Source: Pandoraea oxalativorans
GTDB taxonomy: Bacteria > Pseudomonadota > Gammaproteobacteria > Burkholderiales > Burkholderiaceae
NCBI RefSeq assembly: GCF_000972785.3
Contig: NZ_CP011253.3
Coordinates: 310,001-374,000 of the forward strand
Length of the DNA: 64,000 bases
Direction: 5' to 3'
A program made the translations under genes and the position numbers. The notes beneath the pieces were generated by a model. The model ran no database searches. It was not told the origin of the DNA and was given only the letters and a program-made list of their open reading frames with translations. Positions 18,437 through 27,252 of this stretch are shown here, in pieces. The number at the start of each line of letters is the position of its first letter. The first letter of the stretch is position 1.

Positions 18437-20266
18437 ATGTGCGGCATTGTCGGCGCGGTGGCGCGGCGGAATATTGTACCGGTGTTGGTCGAAGGTTTGC
18501 GTCGTCTCGAATATCGTGGCTACGACTCCTGTGGCGTGGCTGTGCTCAAGGATGGTGTGCCGCAACGCGCACGCAGCGTCTCGCGCGTGGCTGACCTCGA
18601 CGAGCAGCTTGCGCAAACGCAACTGACGGGCGAGACGGGTATTGCCCACACACGCTGGGCAACGCACGGCGCGCCGGTCACGAACAATGCGCACCCGATT
18701 TTCTCGCGTGACGAAGTGGCGCTGGTTCATAACGGCATCATCGAGAACCACGAAAGCCTGCGTGACGAATTGCGGGGTCTTGGCTATGAGTTCGTGTCGC
18801 AAACCGACACCGAAGTCATCGCCCATTTGATTCACCACATTCTGTCCAATGGTGCGGCAGGCGATCTGTATCAGGCGGTTCGTCTGGCGACGCGTCGTCT
18901 GCATGGCGCCTATGCCATCGCCGTGTTTCGCAAGCAGGAGCCGCATCGCGTCATCGGTGCACGTGCGGGTTCGCCCCTCGTGGTCGGTGTGGGCGAGGGC
19001 GAAAACTTCCTCGCGTCGGACGCGTTGGCGCTAGCTGGCACAACCGATCAGTTCATCTATCTGGAAGAGGGCGATGTCGTCGAACTCACGCTGGACGGTG
19101 TGAAGATCGTGGATCGTAACGATGCGGCTGTCGAGCGCGAAGTGCGCACCGTTCAGGCTTACACGGGTGCCGTCGAGCTGGGGCCGTATCGTCACTACAT
19201 GCAGAAGGAAATCTTCGAGCAGCCGCGTGCCATCGGTGACACGATGGAAGGCGTCGAAGGAATTTCGCCGACGCTCTTCGGCGAGAAGGCCGAAGCGATG
19301 CTCGGCAACGTCGACTCGATTCTGATTCTGGCGTGCGGCACGAGCTACTACTCGGGCATGACGGCGAAGTACTGGCTGGAGTCGCTGGCACAGATTCCGA
19401 CGCAGGTTGAAGTGGCGAGCGAGTACCGTTATCGCGACAGCGTACCGAATCCGAAAACGCTGGTCGTGACGATCTCGCAATCGGGCGAGACGGCCGACAC
19501 GATGGCGGCGCTGCAGCACGCGCAATCGCTGGGCATGACGAACACGCTGGCGATCTGCAATGTGGGGACGAGCGCGATGGTGCGTCAGACCGCGTTGCAT
19601 TACCTCACGCGTGCGGGCACGGAAATCGGTGTGGCGTCGACGAAGGCGTTCACGACGCAGCTCACCGCGCTGTTCCTGTTGACGCTGACGATTGCGAAGT
19701 TGCGCGGTCGTCTGAGCGCGGCGCAGGAGGCGGATTACCTCACGCAGTTGCGTCACCTGCCGTCGGCACTGCACAGCGTGCTGGCGCTGGAGCCGCAGAT
19801 CATTGCCTGGGCCGAAGAGTTTGCCCGTCGCGAAAATGCGCTATTCCTGGGTCGTGGTCTGCACTACCCGATTGCCCTGGAAGGCGCACTCAAGCTCAAG
19901 GAAATCTCGTACATCCACGCCGAGGCCTATCCGGCGGGCGAACTGAAGCACGGTCCGCTGGCACTGGTGACGGATCAGATGCCTGTTGTGACGGTGGCCC
20001 CGCGCGACGCGCTGGTGGAGAAGCTCAAGTCGAACATGCAGGAAGTCCGTGCCCGTGGCGGACAGTTGTATGTGTTTGCCGATTCGGACACGGAGATCGC
20101 GAATGCCGAAGGCCTCCATGTGATCCGTATGCCGGAGCACTACGGCCAGCTGTCGCCGATTCTGCACGTCGTGCCGCTGCAACTGCTCGCCTATCACACC
20201 GCTTGCGCTCGTGGCACCGACGTCGACAAGCCGCGTAACCTGGCGAAGTCGGTCACGGTGGAGTGA
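18437..20266 (+). CDS. glmS: glutamine--fructose-6-phosphate aminotransferase (isomerizing)
   Basis: A 609-aa enzyme that makes glucosamine-6-phosphate from fructose-6-phosphate and glutamine. Cys2 of [11 protein letters not shown] is the N-terminal glutaminase nucleophile; the GATase domain continues through [10 protein letters not shown] and [11 protein letters not shown]. Two SIS domains follow, with CGTSYYSG and [11 protein letters not shown] in the first and [27 protein letters not shown] in the second; the C-terminus [11 protein letters not shown] is typical. A GCCAGA/TCTGGC hairpin lies at 18406-18420, just upstream of the start. The gene is intact although a mobile island begins 141 bp after its stop. 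Confidence 0.97.
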   Translation: MCGIVGAVARRNIVPVLVEGLRRLEYRGYDSCGVAVLKDGVPQRARSVSRVADLDEQLAQTQLTGETGIAHTRWATHGAPVTNNAHPIFSRDEVALVHNGIIENHESLRDELRGLGYEFVSQTDTEVIAHLIHHILSNGAAGDLYQAVRLATRRLHGAYAIAVFRKQEPHRVIGARAGSPLVVGVGEGENFLASDALALAGTTDQFIYLEEGDVVELTLDGVKIVDRNDAAVEREVRTVQAYTGAVELGPYRHYMQKEIFEQPRAIGDTMEGVEGISPTLFGEKAEAMLGNVDSILILACGTSYYSGMTAKYWLESLAQIPTQVEVASEYRYRDSVPNPKTLVVTISQSGETADTMAALQHAQSLGMTNTLAICNVGTSAMVRQTALHYLTRAGTEIGVASTKAFTTQLTALFLLTLTIAKLRGRLSAAQEADYLTQLRHLPSALHSVLALEPQIIAWAEEFARRENALFLGRGLHYPIALEGALKLKEISYIHAEAYPAGELKHGPLALVTDQMPVVTVAPRDALVEKLKSNMQEVRARGGQLYVFADSDTEIANAEGLHVIRMPEHYGQLSPILHVVPLQLLAYHTACARGTDVDKPRNLAKSVTVE

Positions 20267-20381
20267 TGTGACGAAGGGGCGGGTGTTCACTGTTCAGAAG
20301 AAATAGAAACGTATTTCCCGGCAGGGAAAACGCCTTCTGAAAAAGGGCGGGCAGACTCCCGGAGACGCCCCATGAAATCAG

Positions 20382-20411
20382 GCCGGAGACACAATCAGTG
20401 TCCCGGCTTTT
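20382..20411 (+). terminator. putative glmS terminator, interrupted in its T-tract
   Basis: Arms GCCGGAGACAC and GTGTCCCGGC (one bulged A) with loop AATCA are followed by TTTTAAAA, after which the ISL3 element begins. The T-tract therefore coincides with the insertion target. Other hairpin-forming stretches (TTCAGAAG/CTTCTGAA, TTTCCC/GGGAAA) lie at 20292-20341. Confidence 0.65.
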
Positions 20412-20415
20412 AAAA
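20408..20415. repeat. left outer TTTTAAAA flank of the island
   Basis: An 8-bp sequence directly before the first IS copy, identical to 35118-35125 after the second copy; a candidate target duplication of the whole island. Confidence 0.6.
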
Positions 20416-21722
20416 GGTTCATTGAGCATTACCGGGGAAGGCGGCGCGGATTTTGAGGAAGAAGTATTCCTGGTCTCGGTAGCCGTAGGCGCGCCGCTTA
20501 ATGACCTTGATAGTGTTGTTAATGCCCTCAACGATGCTGGTGTTTAGACGATGTCGGCATCTGGCCAGGATGCCATGCAGATAGCCTTTCAGACGCTGAG
20601 CGAAGGTGTTCAAGGGGGCTATTCCGCTTTGCTCGGCCTGCTCGCACCAGTGGTGCCAGGCTTGTTTTGCCCAGGCAGGTCTTCGGTAGAACCAGAGCCG
20701 CTTGAGTTCGTCCCTCAGGACATAGACCGTCAGCAGCGGCTGGTTGGCTTGCAGCAATTCGTCGAGCCGGACGGCCTGCTGCCGGTCTAGCTTGTCGCGG
20801 TTGCGCAATAACAGCCAGCGGCTCGATTTGATGACCCGGCGCGCGGGACGGTCCTGGCGCAGTTGGTTGGCCTGATCCACGCGCACCCGATCAATGACCT
20901 CTCGTCCGTACTTGGCCACGACATGGAACAAGTCATAGACGATCTCCGCCCGTGGGCAGTGGGCCTGGATTTCTAACTCGTAGGCCGTAGTCATGTCGAT
21001 GGCTACGGCCTTGATGCGTTGGGCGACCCCACGCGGCAATTGCTCGAAGAACGCCCGAGCCGTCTCGCGTGAGCGTCCTGGGCCGATCCACAGCACCTGC
21101 CTGCTGATCGGATCGACGACTACCGTCGCGTACCGATGCCCTTTATGCAGGGCGAACTCGTCCATCGCTAAATACTCGATCCTGGACCAATCCGGTTCGC
21201 GCACTGACGCTCGGAGCCGGGCCTTGTCCAGCGTCTTGACGGTATGCCAACCCAGCTCGAAGAACCTCGCCACCGCCTGCACGTTGCTCGATTGCAGCAA
21301 TTGGCTGCAGGCCGCCGCAAGCCGATCCGTCACCCGCTGGTAGCGACCCAGCCAAGTAAGCCGCTCCAGGCGCGGGCCACCGCATTGCTCACACAACAAG
21401 CGCCGGCGTGGAACATGAAGAACAACCCGGTACTCAAATAACGGCAGATCTCGCACCCGGCGCACCGTGGTCTCATGGACCTGGCGACATCGTGCGCCGC
21501 ACTGCTCGCACAGCATCACCTTGGCGGTTGGCTTCAAATAGATCGACAGCGTGCGCCCTGTGCCCTCGGGCCACTCCACGCGTTCGACGGCATAGCCCTG
21601 CCAGCCTCCCAGCGACTCCAGCAGCTTGCGATCCAGCATCTCCACGCACTCCTGATGGCAAATTCCTGCCATCAAGAGTACGAAAACTTGTCAAATCCCT
21701 CCACGCTATTGCGCGATGAACC
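20416..21722 (-). mobile_element. ISL3-family insertion sequence, copy 1
   Basis: A 1307-bp element with imperfect terminal repeats GGTTCATTGAGCATTA on the left and the complement of GGTTCATCGCGCAATA on the right (13 of 16 match). The left flank is TTTTAAAA, but the right flank is a run of T (TTTTTTTT), so this copy lacks a matching 8-bp duplication of its own. The transposase stop codon lies within the left terminal repeat. Confidence 0.88.
20419..21675 (-). CDS. ISL3-family transposase (copy 1)
   Basis: A 418-aa DDE transposase. The N-terminal zinc-binding part has CEQCGARC near residue 36 and CEQCGG near residue 75. The catalytic domain has MDEFALHKGHR (first Asp, near residue 152), AIDMTTAYE (second Asp, near 208) and SIVEGINNTIKVIKRRAYGYRD (Glu, near 390), the ISL3 signature. 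The protein is identical over its whole length to that of the second copy. It appears intact and so could be active. Confidence 0.93.
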   Translation of the reverse strand: MMAGICHQECVEMLDRKLLESLGGWQGYAVERVEWPEGTGRTLSIYLKPTAKVMLCEQCGARCRQVHETTVRRVRDLPLFEYRVVLHVPRRRLLCEQCGGPRLERLTWLGRYQRVTDRLAAACSQLLQSSNVQAVARFFELGWHTVKTLDKARLRASVREPDWSRIEYLAMDEFALHKGHRYATVVVDPISRQVLWIGPGRSRETARAFFEQLPRGVAQRIKAVAIDMTTAYELEIQAHCPRAEIVYDLFHVVAKYGREVIDRVRVDQANQLRQDRPARRVIKSSRWLLLRNRDKLDRQQAVRLDELLQANQPLLTVYVLRDELKRLWFYRRPAWAKQAWHHWCEQAEQSGIAPLNTFAQRLKGYLHGILARCRHRLNTSIVEGINNTIKVIKRRAYGYRDQEYFFLKIRAAFPGNAQ

Positions 21723-21818
21723 TTTTTTTTTTTGCGCAGCGAGCGCTCGAGATTTATAGGGCGCAGGCGGTGGCACTGACGTCCGTATGAGACGACGCTG
21801 TTGATGCGACCCCAAGGA

Positions 21819-21826
21819 GACGATAC
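21819..21826. repeat. left target-site duplication of the IS66 element
   Basis: GACGATAC directly before the left IS66 terminal repeat; the same 8 bp follow the right end at 24909-24916. Confidence 0.9.
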
Positions 21827-21856
21827 GTAAGCGTCACTCTAAGGCCGTCTTGACGA

Positions 21857-22453
21857 TCAGAGCTTGACCTCTGAGAGCCGCTGATTCGTCAGCACGAGAT
21901 CGAAAGCGGCGGGATCGAAGCTGCCGCCACACCTCTCGAGGAAGTGGTCGTGTTCCTCGTGCGTCGGATCGGTGATCGCTTCGAGGAAGTCGGCATATCC
22001 TGGAACTCCACCGACGTCTTCCGGTGGACACGCATTCTGCCCGTCCAGGCACAGCGGCCGGCGCATGTCTGGATCAGGCGTCAGCGCCTTCTCGACCTTG
22101 ATCCGATGCTGCCAGTTGTCCCCGTAATCGTAGACGTAGGTGAATGACTTCAACCCGCCCAGCGCCTTCGCCAGCGTGACCCGTGCTTCATTGAGCATTG
22201 GCGGATCGCTCTCGAACCCGAAGTCATCCGGTTCACCATAGTTGGTTTCGCCGAAGACGAATTCGTGCAGGTGCCCGCCCTCCCAGCCCATGGCCAGCAG
22301 TAGCACGACATGCAGCTTGCCCAGCCGGATCGAACCGGGAACGATGATTCGGCGCCAAATCGCAGGCTTGATGTACTTCAGCTCAACGCGCAGTACGTAA
22401 TCGGGCACTGGCGCCTTGACTCGGCGCACAGCAGGTCTGAGGGGGTGGACCAT
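21857..22453 (-). CDS. plasmid pRiA4b ORF-3 family protein (IS66 passenger)
   Basis: A 198-aa protein with the family blocks LRVELKYIKPAIWRRIIVPG near residue 20, LHVVLLLAMGWEGGHLHEF near 45 and FTYVYDYGDNWQHRI near 105. The function of this family is not established; it is found with mobile elements and plasmids. The ATG at 22453 lies 11 bp after the tnpC stop and the gene ends 30 bp before the IS terminus, so it belongs to the element and is probably cotranscribed with the transposition genes. A longer frame to 22510 would overlap tnpC. Confidence 0.85.
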   Translation of the reverse strand: MVHPLRPAVRRVKAPVPDYVLRVELKYIKPAIWRRIIVPGSIRLGKLHVVLLLAMGWEGGHLHEFVFGETNYGEPDDFGFESDPPMLNEARVTLAKALGGLKSFTYVYDYGDNWQHRIKVEKALTPDPDMRRPLCLDGQNACPPEDVGGVPGYADFLEAITDPTHEEHDHFLERCGGSFDPAAFDLVLTNQRLSEVKL

Positions 22454-22464
22454 CGGATTGATTC

Positions 22465-24009
22465 TCAGGCGGCGTGCTGCTCGACGTGTTCGGCTGACAT
22501 CAGGCTCCACGGCAGCAACTCGTCGATGCGGTTGATGGGATGATCGGCGATGCGCTCAAACACCGTGCGCAGGTACGCAAACGGATCGAAGCCGTTCAGG
22601 CGTGCAGTACCGATCAGGCTGTAGATCACCGCCGCGCTTTCGCCGCCGCCGTCTGAGCCTGCGAACAGATAATTGCGCCTGCCGAGGACCAGCGGCCTGA
22701 TCGCACGCTCCGCCGTATTGTTGTCCACCTCGACGCGCCCGTCTTCGCAATAGTGTGTGAGTGCGTGCCAGTGCCCCAGCGAGTATCTGATCGCCTTGGC
22801 CAACCCCGACTTCGTCGAGACCTGTGAGAGCGAGTGTTCGAGCCAAGCCTTCAGCTCGGTGAGCAACGGTGCCGAGCGTTGCTGACGCGCAGACAGGCGC
22901 ACGTCCGGCGTCTGGCCGCGAACCTCGCGTTCAACAACATATAGCGCCCCGATGCGGCGCAGTGCTTCTTCGGCAATCGGTGAGCTGTCCAGCTTGTACA
23001 GGTCGTAGAACTTGCGCCGCGCATGCGCCCAGCATCCGGCCTCGATGACCGTGCCGTCACGATACAGGGCGTCATACCCGCTGAAGGCATCTGCCTGCAG
23101 GATTCCCGTGTAGCCCGCCAGATGTTCCCGAGGTCGCTCCCCTTTGCGGTCGGGTGAGTACCTGTACCAGACTGCTGGTGGCGCACGGCTTCCTGCCGGG
23201 CGGTCATCGCGCACATAGGTCCACAGGCGCGCCGTGCGTGTCTTGCCACGCCCCGGCTCCAGCACAGGCATGGGCGTGTCGTCGGTATGGATCTTGTCTG
23301 CATCGCGCACGTAACGACCAAGTGCATCGGACAGCGGTTGCAGCAGCGCAGCTGCTTCACGCACCCACGAAGCCAGTGTTGCCCGATCCAGTTCGATGCC
23401 CGCGCGTCGATAGATGCCGGCCTGCCGGTAGAGCGGCGTATGGTCAGCGTACTTCGCGACGACGACCTGTGCGAGCAGCCCCGCACCCGCCATCGAGCGT
23501 GCTATCGGCCGCGAAGGTGCCGGCTCCTGCACGACTGCGGCACAGCGCGGGCAGCTCAGCTTCGGACGGACGTGACGCAGTACCTTGAAGTAGCCGGGCA
23601 CATAGTCGAGCACCTCCGAGACGTCCTCGCCGAGTGCTCGCATCTGTTTGCCGCACTCCGGGCATCCGCAGTTTGACGGCGCATGCACAACCGTTTCGCG
23701 AGGAAGATGGGCAGGGAAGTGCCGCGACTTGCGGCGCAGCGGGACAACGTTCGTTGTGGCTGATGTATCAGCAGCCGTATCAGCATCGGGCACCTTCGAC
23801 GTCGCGGTCATGGCCGATTCAGCAGCGGGCAGTTCACCGAGCGCGAGCTGCAACTGGTCCATCAGTTCGGTCATGCGCTCCGATGACCGCCCATACTGCC
23901 AACGCTTGAGTCGCGAGATCTCGGCCAGCAACTGTGCGATGGTCTCGTCGCGCGAAGCAACGATTCGCTTGAGTGCGGGGATGTCATCGGGCAGATGGCT
24001 AGCTGGCAT
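22465..24009 (-). CDS. tnpC: IS66-family transposase TnpC
   Basis: A 514-aa DDE transposase. Residues 20-50 form a short coiled-coil-like region (RDETIAQLLAEISRLKRWQYGRSSERM); a zinc finger follows with CPECGKQ and CPRC near residues 114-153. The catalytic core has HTDDTPMPVL near residue 240, DAFSGYDALY near 305 and NNTAERAIRPLVLGRRNYLFAGSD near 430, all IS66 hallmarks. The gene is full length, with no frameshift. Confidence 0.95.
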   Translation of the reverse strand: MPASHLPDDIPALKRIVASRDETIAQLLAEISRLKRWQYGRSSERMTELMDQLQLALGELPAAESAMTATSKVPDADTAADTSATTNVVPLRRKSRHFPAHLPRETVVHAPSNCGCPECGKQMRALGEDVSEVLDYVPGYFKVLRHVRPKLSCPRCAAVVQEPAPSRPIARSMAGAGLLAQVVVAKYADHTPLYRQAGIYRRAGIELDRATLASWVREAAALLQPLSDALGRYVRDADKIHTDDTPMPVLEPGRGKTRTARLWTYVRDDRPAGSRAPPAVWYRYSPDRKGERPREHLAGYTGILQADAFSGYDALYRDGTVIEAGCWAHARRKFYDLYKLDSSPIAEEALRRIGALYVVEREVRGQTPDVRLSARQQRSAPLLTELKAWLEHSLSQVSTKSGLAKAIRYSLGHWHALTHYCEDGRVEVDNNTAERAIRPLVLGRRNYLFAGSDGGGESAAVIYSLIGTARLNGFDPFAYLRTVFERIADHPINRIDELLPWSLMSAEHVEQHAA

Positions 24010-24060
24010 GCGTGCCAGTGTAAATGAAGCCCACGGGTTTGTGGACCCTCGCTTCCCCCT

Positions 24061-24408
24061 TTACGCCGCGTGCGTCGGCTGCCACGTCCGCTCGGGATGC
24101 CGCCAATCAATCCCCTCGAGCAGCATCGACAGTTGGGCGGCAGATAGATGGACCGTTCCTGAATCCGCTTGTGGCCACACGAAGCGTCCGCGCTCGAGTC
24201 GTTTCGCGTACAGGTTCATGCCGTCGCCGCTCCACCATAAAATCTTGATGAGGTCACCGCGACGCCCGCGAAACAGGAAGATGTGCCCCGAGAAGGGGTC
24301 ACGTCCGAGTGCTGACTGCACCAGTGCGGCAAGCCCATCCATGCCACGGCGCATATCGGTAATGCCCGCTGCCAGCCAAACGCGGGTACCGCTTGGCGGC
24401 GCAATCAT
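24061..24408 (-). CDS. tnpB: IS66-family accessory protein TnpB
   Basis: A 115-aa protein with the IS66 Orf2 signature: VWLAAGITDMRRGMDGLAALV, then FSGHIFLFRGRRGDLIKILWWSGDG and a C-terminal LSMLLEGIDWR. It is needed for IS66 transposition, with an unknown biochemical role. It overlaps tnpA by 4 bp and precedes tnpC, so the three genes are translationally linked. Confidence 0.95.
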   Translation of the reverse strand: MIAPPSGTRVWLAAGITDMRRGMDGLAALVQSALGRDPFSGHIFLFRGRRGDLIKILWWSGDGMNLYAKRLERGRFVWPQADSGTVHLSAAQLSMLLEGIDWRHPERTWQPTHAA

Positions 24409-24839
24409 GCTGGCATCAGGCAGCGCAGCACGAGGCGCAACTGCACGGGGTCGACCATGCCCGTGACACGTACACGGGCACCGTTTAGTTCAATTTCGAT
24501 GCCCGATGCTGCCGGCACGCTCTCGCGATGTGGCTCGACAGACTGTAGAGCGGGCGACACCGGTTCTGCTCTCTCGCCGCTCGGTGCATCAGGTAGCGCT
24601 ACGGGCAGCAACACCGCTGTGCTGTGCCCCGTCCCTTCAAAAAGTCCCGCTCGCAGTTGCCGACGCCACTTGAACACCATATTCGAATTCAGCCCGTGCA
24701 CCTGCGCGAGCTTGGCCACCGAAATACCCGGCTCGCATGCCGCGACGGCAACTTGCCGTCGGTACTCTGGTGTGTAATTCGGTCTGCCTTTACGGTTCGA
24801 AGGCTTTACATTCCGTGTGTCCAAAGTAGTCCCCACCAC
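24405..24839 (-). CDS. tnpA: IS66-family accessory protein TnpA
   Basis: A 144-aa protein with an N-terminal helix-turn-helix of the transposase_8/IS3 Orf A type: YTPEYRRQVAVAACEPGISVAKLAQVHGLNSNMVFKWRRQ spans about residues 22-61. The start is a GTG near 24839, with another GTG in tandem, so the exact start is uncertain. It opens the tnpABC operon of the IS66 element. Confidence 0.92.
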   Translation of the reverse strand: MVGTTLDTRNVKPSNRKGRPNYTPEYRRQVAVAACEPGISVAKLAQVHGLNSNMVFKWRRQLRAGLFEGTGHSTAVLLPVALPDAPSGERAEPVSPALQSVEPHRESVPAASGIEIELNGARVRVTGMVDPVQLRLVLRCLMPA

Positions 24840-24908
24840 TTGAAGTAACGGACATCACTTTGGACACCGCAGGAACCTTTGTCCATGCGGCCTTCAAGTC
24901 ACGCTTAC

Positions 24909-24916
24909 GACGATAC
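24909..24916. repeat. right target-site duplication of the IS66 element
   Basis: GACGATAC directly after the right IS66 terminal repeat, identical to 21819-21826. Confidence 0.9.
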
Positions 24917-24942
24917 GGCTTCTCGCGCAAGCGGTTCCGCCA

Positions 24943-25575
24943 TTACAACCAAGGACACATCTCCATGCGACGCCGTTCAAACTCGCGAATTTCGGGTGAA
25001 TGCAATAACGTTGCTCCAACCTCATCAAGGCCCTCAAGCAGAGCGTGCCGTTGGCTATCGGGAATATAAAATTCAAAAGTTCGCCCGCACGGCAGCAATA
25101 CTAGGCGTGAGTCCAAATCTACTGTCAGCGAACTACCACGCTTCTCCGAAGCGTAACCCGCCAATTCCGAAATGACGTCTTCGGGAAGGGCAATCGGCAA
25201 CAGTCCATTCTTGCAGCAGTTGTTGAAGAATATGTCCGCAAAACTCACGGCAATCAGTACTCGAAACCCGTACTGAAATAGCGCCCAAGGCGCATGTTCT
25301 CGTGAGCTGCCGCACCCGAAGTTTCGGCCGGTCAGCAGTATCGAACCGTCCGCGTATGCAGGTTCGTTGAGCACGAATTCCGTATTGACGACCCTCTCAC
25401 TCGCTGGCTTGCCGTAATAGCCTTCATCTCGATATCGCCAGGCATCAAAAAGGTGCGCTCCAAATCCGGTTCGCTCAATCGACTTCATAAACTGCTTCGG
25501 AATGATCGCGTCAGTGTCGACGTTATCGCGGATGAGGGGCACGACCGTCCCTGTATGTCGAACAAACGGCTCCAC
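24943..25575 (-). CDS. LeuD-like aconitase-family small subunit (candidate maleate hydratase small subunit)
   Basis: A 210-aa protein of the isopropylmalate-isomerase small-subunit family. The conserved NVDTDAIIPKQFM is near residue 19, GRNFGCGSSREHAPWAL near 75 and ADIFFNNCCKNGLLPI near 105. The likely start is the GTG at 25575, which overlaps the leuC-like TAG by one base (TAGTG) and has a GGAGGG ribosome binding site; the longer frame to 25791 runs through the upstream gene. By sequence alone it could be LeuD, but it ends a 3-hydroxybenzoate/gentisate cluster, where LeuCD-type pairs are known as maleate hydratase (HbzIJ of Pseudomonas alcaligenes). That assignment is inference from context. 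Confidence 0.8.
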   Translation of the reverse strand: MEPFVRHTGTVVPLIRDNVDTDAIIPKQFMKSIERTGFGAHLFDAWRYRDEGYYGKPASERVVNTEFVLNEPAYADGSILLTGRNFGCGSSREHAPWALFQYGFRVLIAVSFADIFFNNCCKNGLLPIALPEDVISELAGYASEKRGSSLTVDLDSRLVLLPCGRTFEFYIPDSQRHALLEGLDEVGATLLHSPEIREFERRRMEMCPWL

Positions 25576-27002
25576 TATTTCCCTCCATCCATGTTCATAA
25601 TTTGGCGGACGTCCACAAATCGCCCCTTTAGAGCCGCCGCGGCTGCCATCGCAGGGCTTACCAGGTGCGTTCGGCCGCCTGCTCCCTGACGTCCTTCGAA
25701 GTTGCGGTTCGACGTACTCGCAGCGCGCTCGCCGGGTTCCAGCTTGTCCGCGTTCATCGCCAGGCACATGGAGCAGCCCGCTTCGCGCCACTCGAAGCCC
25801 GCTTCCAGGAACACCTTGTCCAGCCCCTCGCTTTCAGCCTGGCGTTTTACCAACGTCGACCCGGGCACAGCGAGTGCCAAACGCACATTTGGCGCAAGAC
25901 GGCCTCCGAGTTTGCGAAGCACATCTGCCGCAATTCGTAAGTCTTCGATTCGACTATTGGTGCAAGACCCAATGAATACTTTGTCCACGGGGATGTCGGT
26001 CATTCGCGTCCCCGCTTTTAGGCCCATGTACTCGAGAGCGCTTTCGTACGCCGCTCGTTTTGTGTCGTCGACAATAGTCGCCGTATCCGGCACATTGCCG
26101 AGAATGTCAGTCACCATTTCGGGTGAAGTCCCCCAAGTGACCTGTGGTCGCAACGTGCTCACATCGATGAATACTTCAGCGTCAAATCGCGCGTCGTCGT
26201 TAGAGCGCAAATCCGTCCATTCGTGTGACGCGTGAATCCATTCATCTCCCTTGGGTGCACACGGTCGTTCGCGGCAATAGTCCAGCGTCGTTTGGTCAAC
26301 ACCAACGAGTCCCGCCCTCGCGCCGGCCTCTATCGACATATTGCATAGCGTCATTCGACTTTCCATCGACATAGCTCGTACGACGCTTCCTGCGAACTCG
26401 ATGGCATGGCCTGTCGCTCCCGCCGTACCGATGCGCCCGATTATCGACAGGGCCACATCTTTTGCAGAGCACCCATCCGGTAGGCGACCTTCCACCGTCA
26501 CCCGCATGTTCAGGCTTCGACGTGTCACCAACGTTTGCGTGCTGAGTACGTGCTCGATTTCTGACGTGCCAATCCCAAAGGCAAGTGCGCCCAGTGCCCC
26601 ATGGGTGCTGGTATGAGAATCACCGCAGACTACCGTCATCCCTGGCAGCGTGATTCCGACCTCCGGCGCGACGACGTGAACAATGCCCTGAGAAGGGTCG
26701 CCCATGCCGAAGTGCTGAATTCCAGTCATAGCGGCCTTTCTTTCCAATGCTGCAACCTGGGTCCGCGAGACTTCATCTTCGATGCCCGCAGTCCGATTCG
26801 TTGTCGGGACGTTGTGGTCCGCCACGGCCAAGTTCGCTTTGGCGCGCCAGACCGGTCGACTCTCCAACCGCATCGCTTCAAACGCCTGCGGACTGGTCAC
26901 CTCGTTGATAAGATGCCTGTCGATATATAGCAGCGAAGTTCCATCCGCTTCCGTACGAACGACATGAGCGTCGAATATCTTGTCGTATAGCGTGTGCCCC
27001 AT
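25575..27002 (-). CDS. LeuC-like aconitase-family large subunit (candidate maleate hydratase large subunit)
   Basis: A 475-aa protein of the isopropylmalate-isomerase large-subunit family. Cysteines for a 4Fe-4S cluster are in FIGSCTNSR near residue 345 and in GCSMCLAMN near 407; [24 protein letters not shown] near residue 130 is also typical. AAGGAG precedes the ATG. In leucine synthesis it would isomerise 2-isopropylmalate, but leuB and leuA are not nearby and the surrounding genes degrade 3-hydroxybenzoate through gentisate. There a LeuC/LeuD pair could hydrate maleate to D-malate. A terminator separates it from the upstream porin, so it probably has its own promoter in the 250-bp gap. Confidence 0.8.
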   Translation of the reverse strand: MGHTLYDKIFDAHVVRTEADGTSLLYIDRHLINEVTSPQAFEAMRLESRPVWRAKANLAVADHNVPTTNRTAGIEDEVSRTQVAALERKAAMTGIQHFGMGDPSQGIVHVVAPEVGITLPGMTVVCGDSHTSTHGALGALAFGIGTSEIEHVLSTQTLVTRRSLNMRVTVEGRLPDGCSAKDVALSIIGRIGTAGATGHAIEFAGSVVRAMSMESRMTLCNMSIEAGARAGLVGVDQTTLDYCRERPCAPKGDEWIHASHEWTDLRSNDDARFDAEVFIDVSTLRPQVTWGTSPEMVTDILGNVPDTATIVDDTKRAAYESALEYMGLKAGTRMTDIPVDKVFIGSCTNSRIEDLRIAADVLRKLGGRLAPNVRLALAVPGSTLVKRQAESEGLDKVFLEAGFEWREAGCSMCLAMNADKLEPGERAASTSNRNFEGRQGAGGRTHLVSPAMAAAAALKGRFVDVRQIMNMDGGK

Positions 27003-27090
27003 ATTTGGCTCCTTGCTGGTTTATGCGCTCGCCGACGGACGGATGCGCTCCAGTTCGCGTTCATCTGCCCGTTGCACGTCAGTTAGCATC

Positions 27091-27133
27091 ACTAAAAGTA
27101 AAGCCGCAGAACCCCAGCGACGAGTTCCGCGGC
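27091..27133 (-). terminator. Rho-independent terminator after the island porin
   Basis: On the minus strand, arms GCCGCGGAAC and GTTCTGCGGC (one G-U pair) are followed by TTTACTTTTAG. It lies 120-160 bp after the porin stop and before the leuC-like gene. Confidence 0.75.
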
Positions 27134-27252
27134 TAGACTAAGCGCATCGGTGCCAACTAAGCTGGCGCAGCCTCGGCTGACAGTCTCGGAAGTGCGCCGG
27201 GGCCATTCCCATCAGCAATGAATTGCGTAGATGTCCAGGCCCATGCTTCCTT

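Larger units (their letters stand above)
21827..24908 (-). mobile_element. complete IS66-family element with passenger gene
   Basis: A 3082-bp element bounded by 21-bp inverted repeats starting GTAAGCG (18 of 21 match) and flanked by the perfect 8-bp duplication GACGATAC. It carries tnpA, tnpB and tnpC in the usual IS66 order plus a fourth gene of the pRiA4b ORF-3 family inside the right end. The intact ends and duplication mean it arrived as a simple insertion, apparently recently, 34 bp from the end of the leuD-like gene. Confidence 0.92.

Noticed and set aside
20267..20415. Tn7 attachment-site insertion after glmS
   Set aside because: The island starts 141 bp after glmS and carries no tnsABCDE-like genes or Tn7 ends; it is bounded by ISL3 elements with an 8-bp, not 5-bp, flank.
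24943..27002. Housekeeping leuCD for leucine synthesis
   Set aside because: Not excluded by sequence, but there is no leuA or leuB nearby and the pair sits in a mobile gentisate cluster; recorded as LeuCD-like with a catabolic role preferred.
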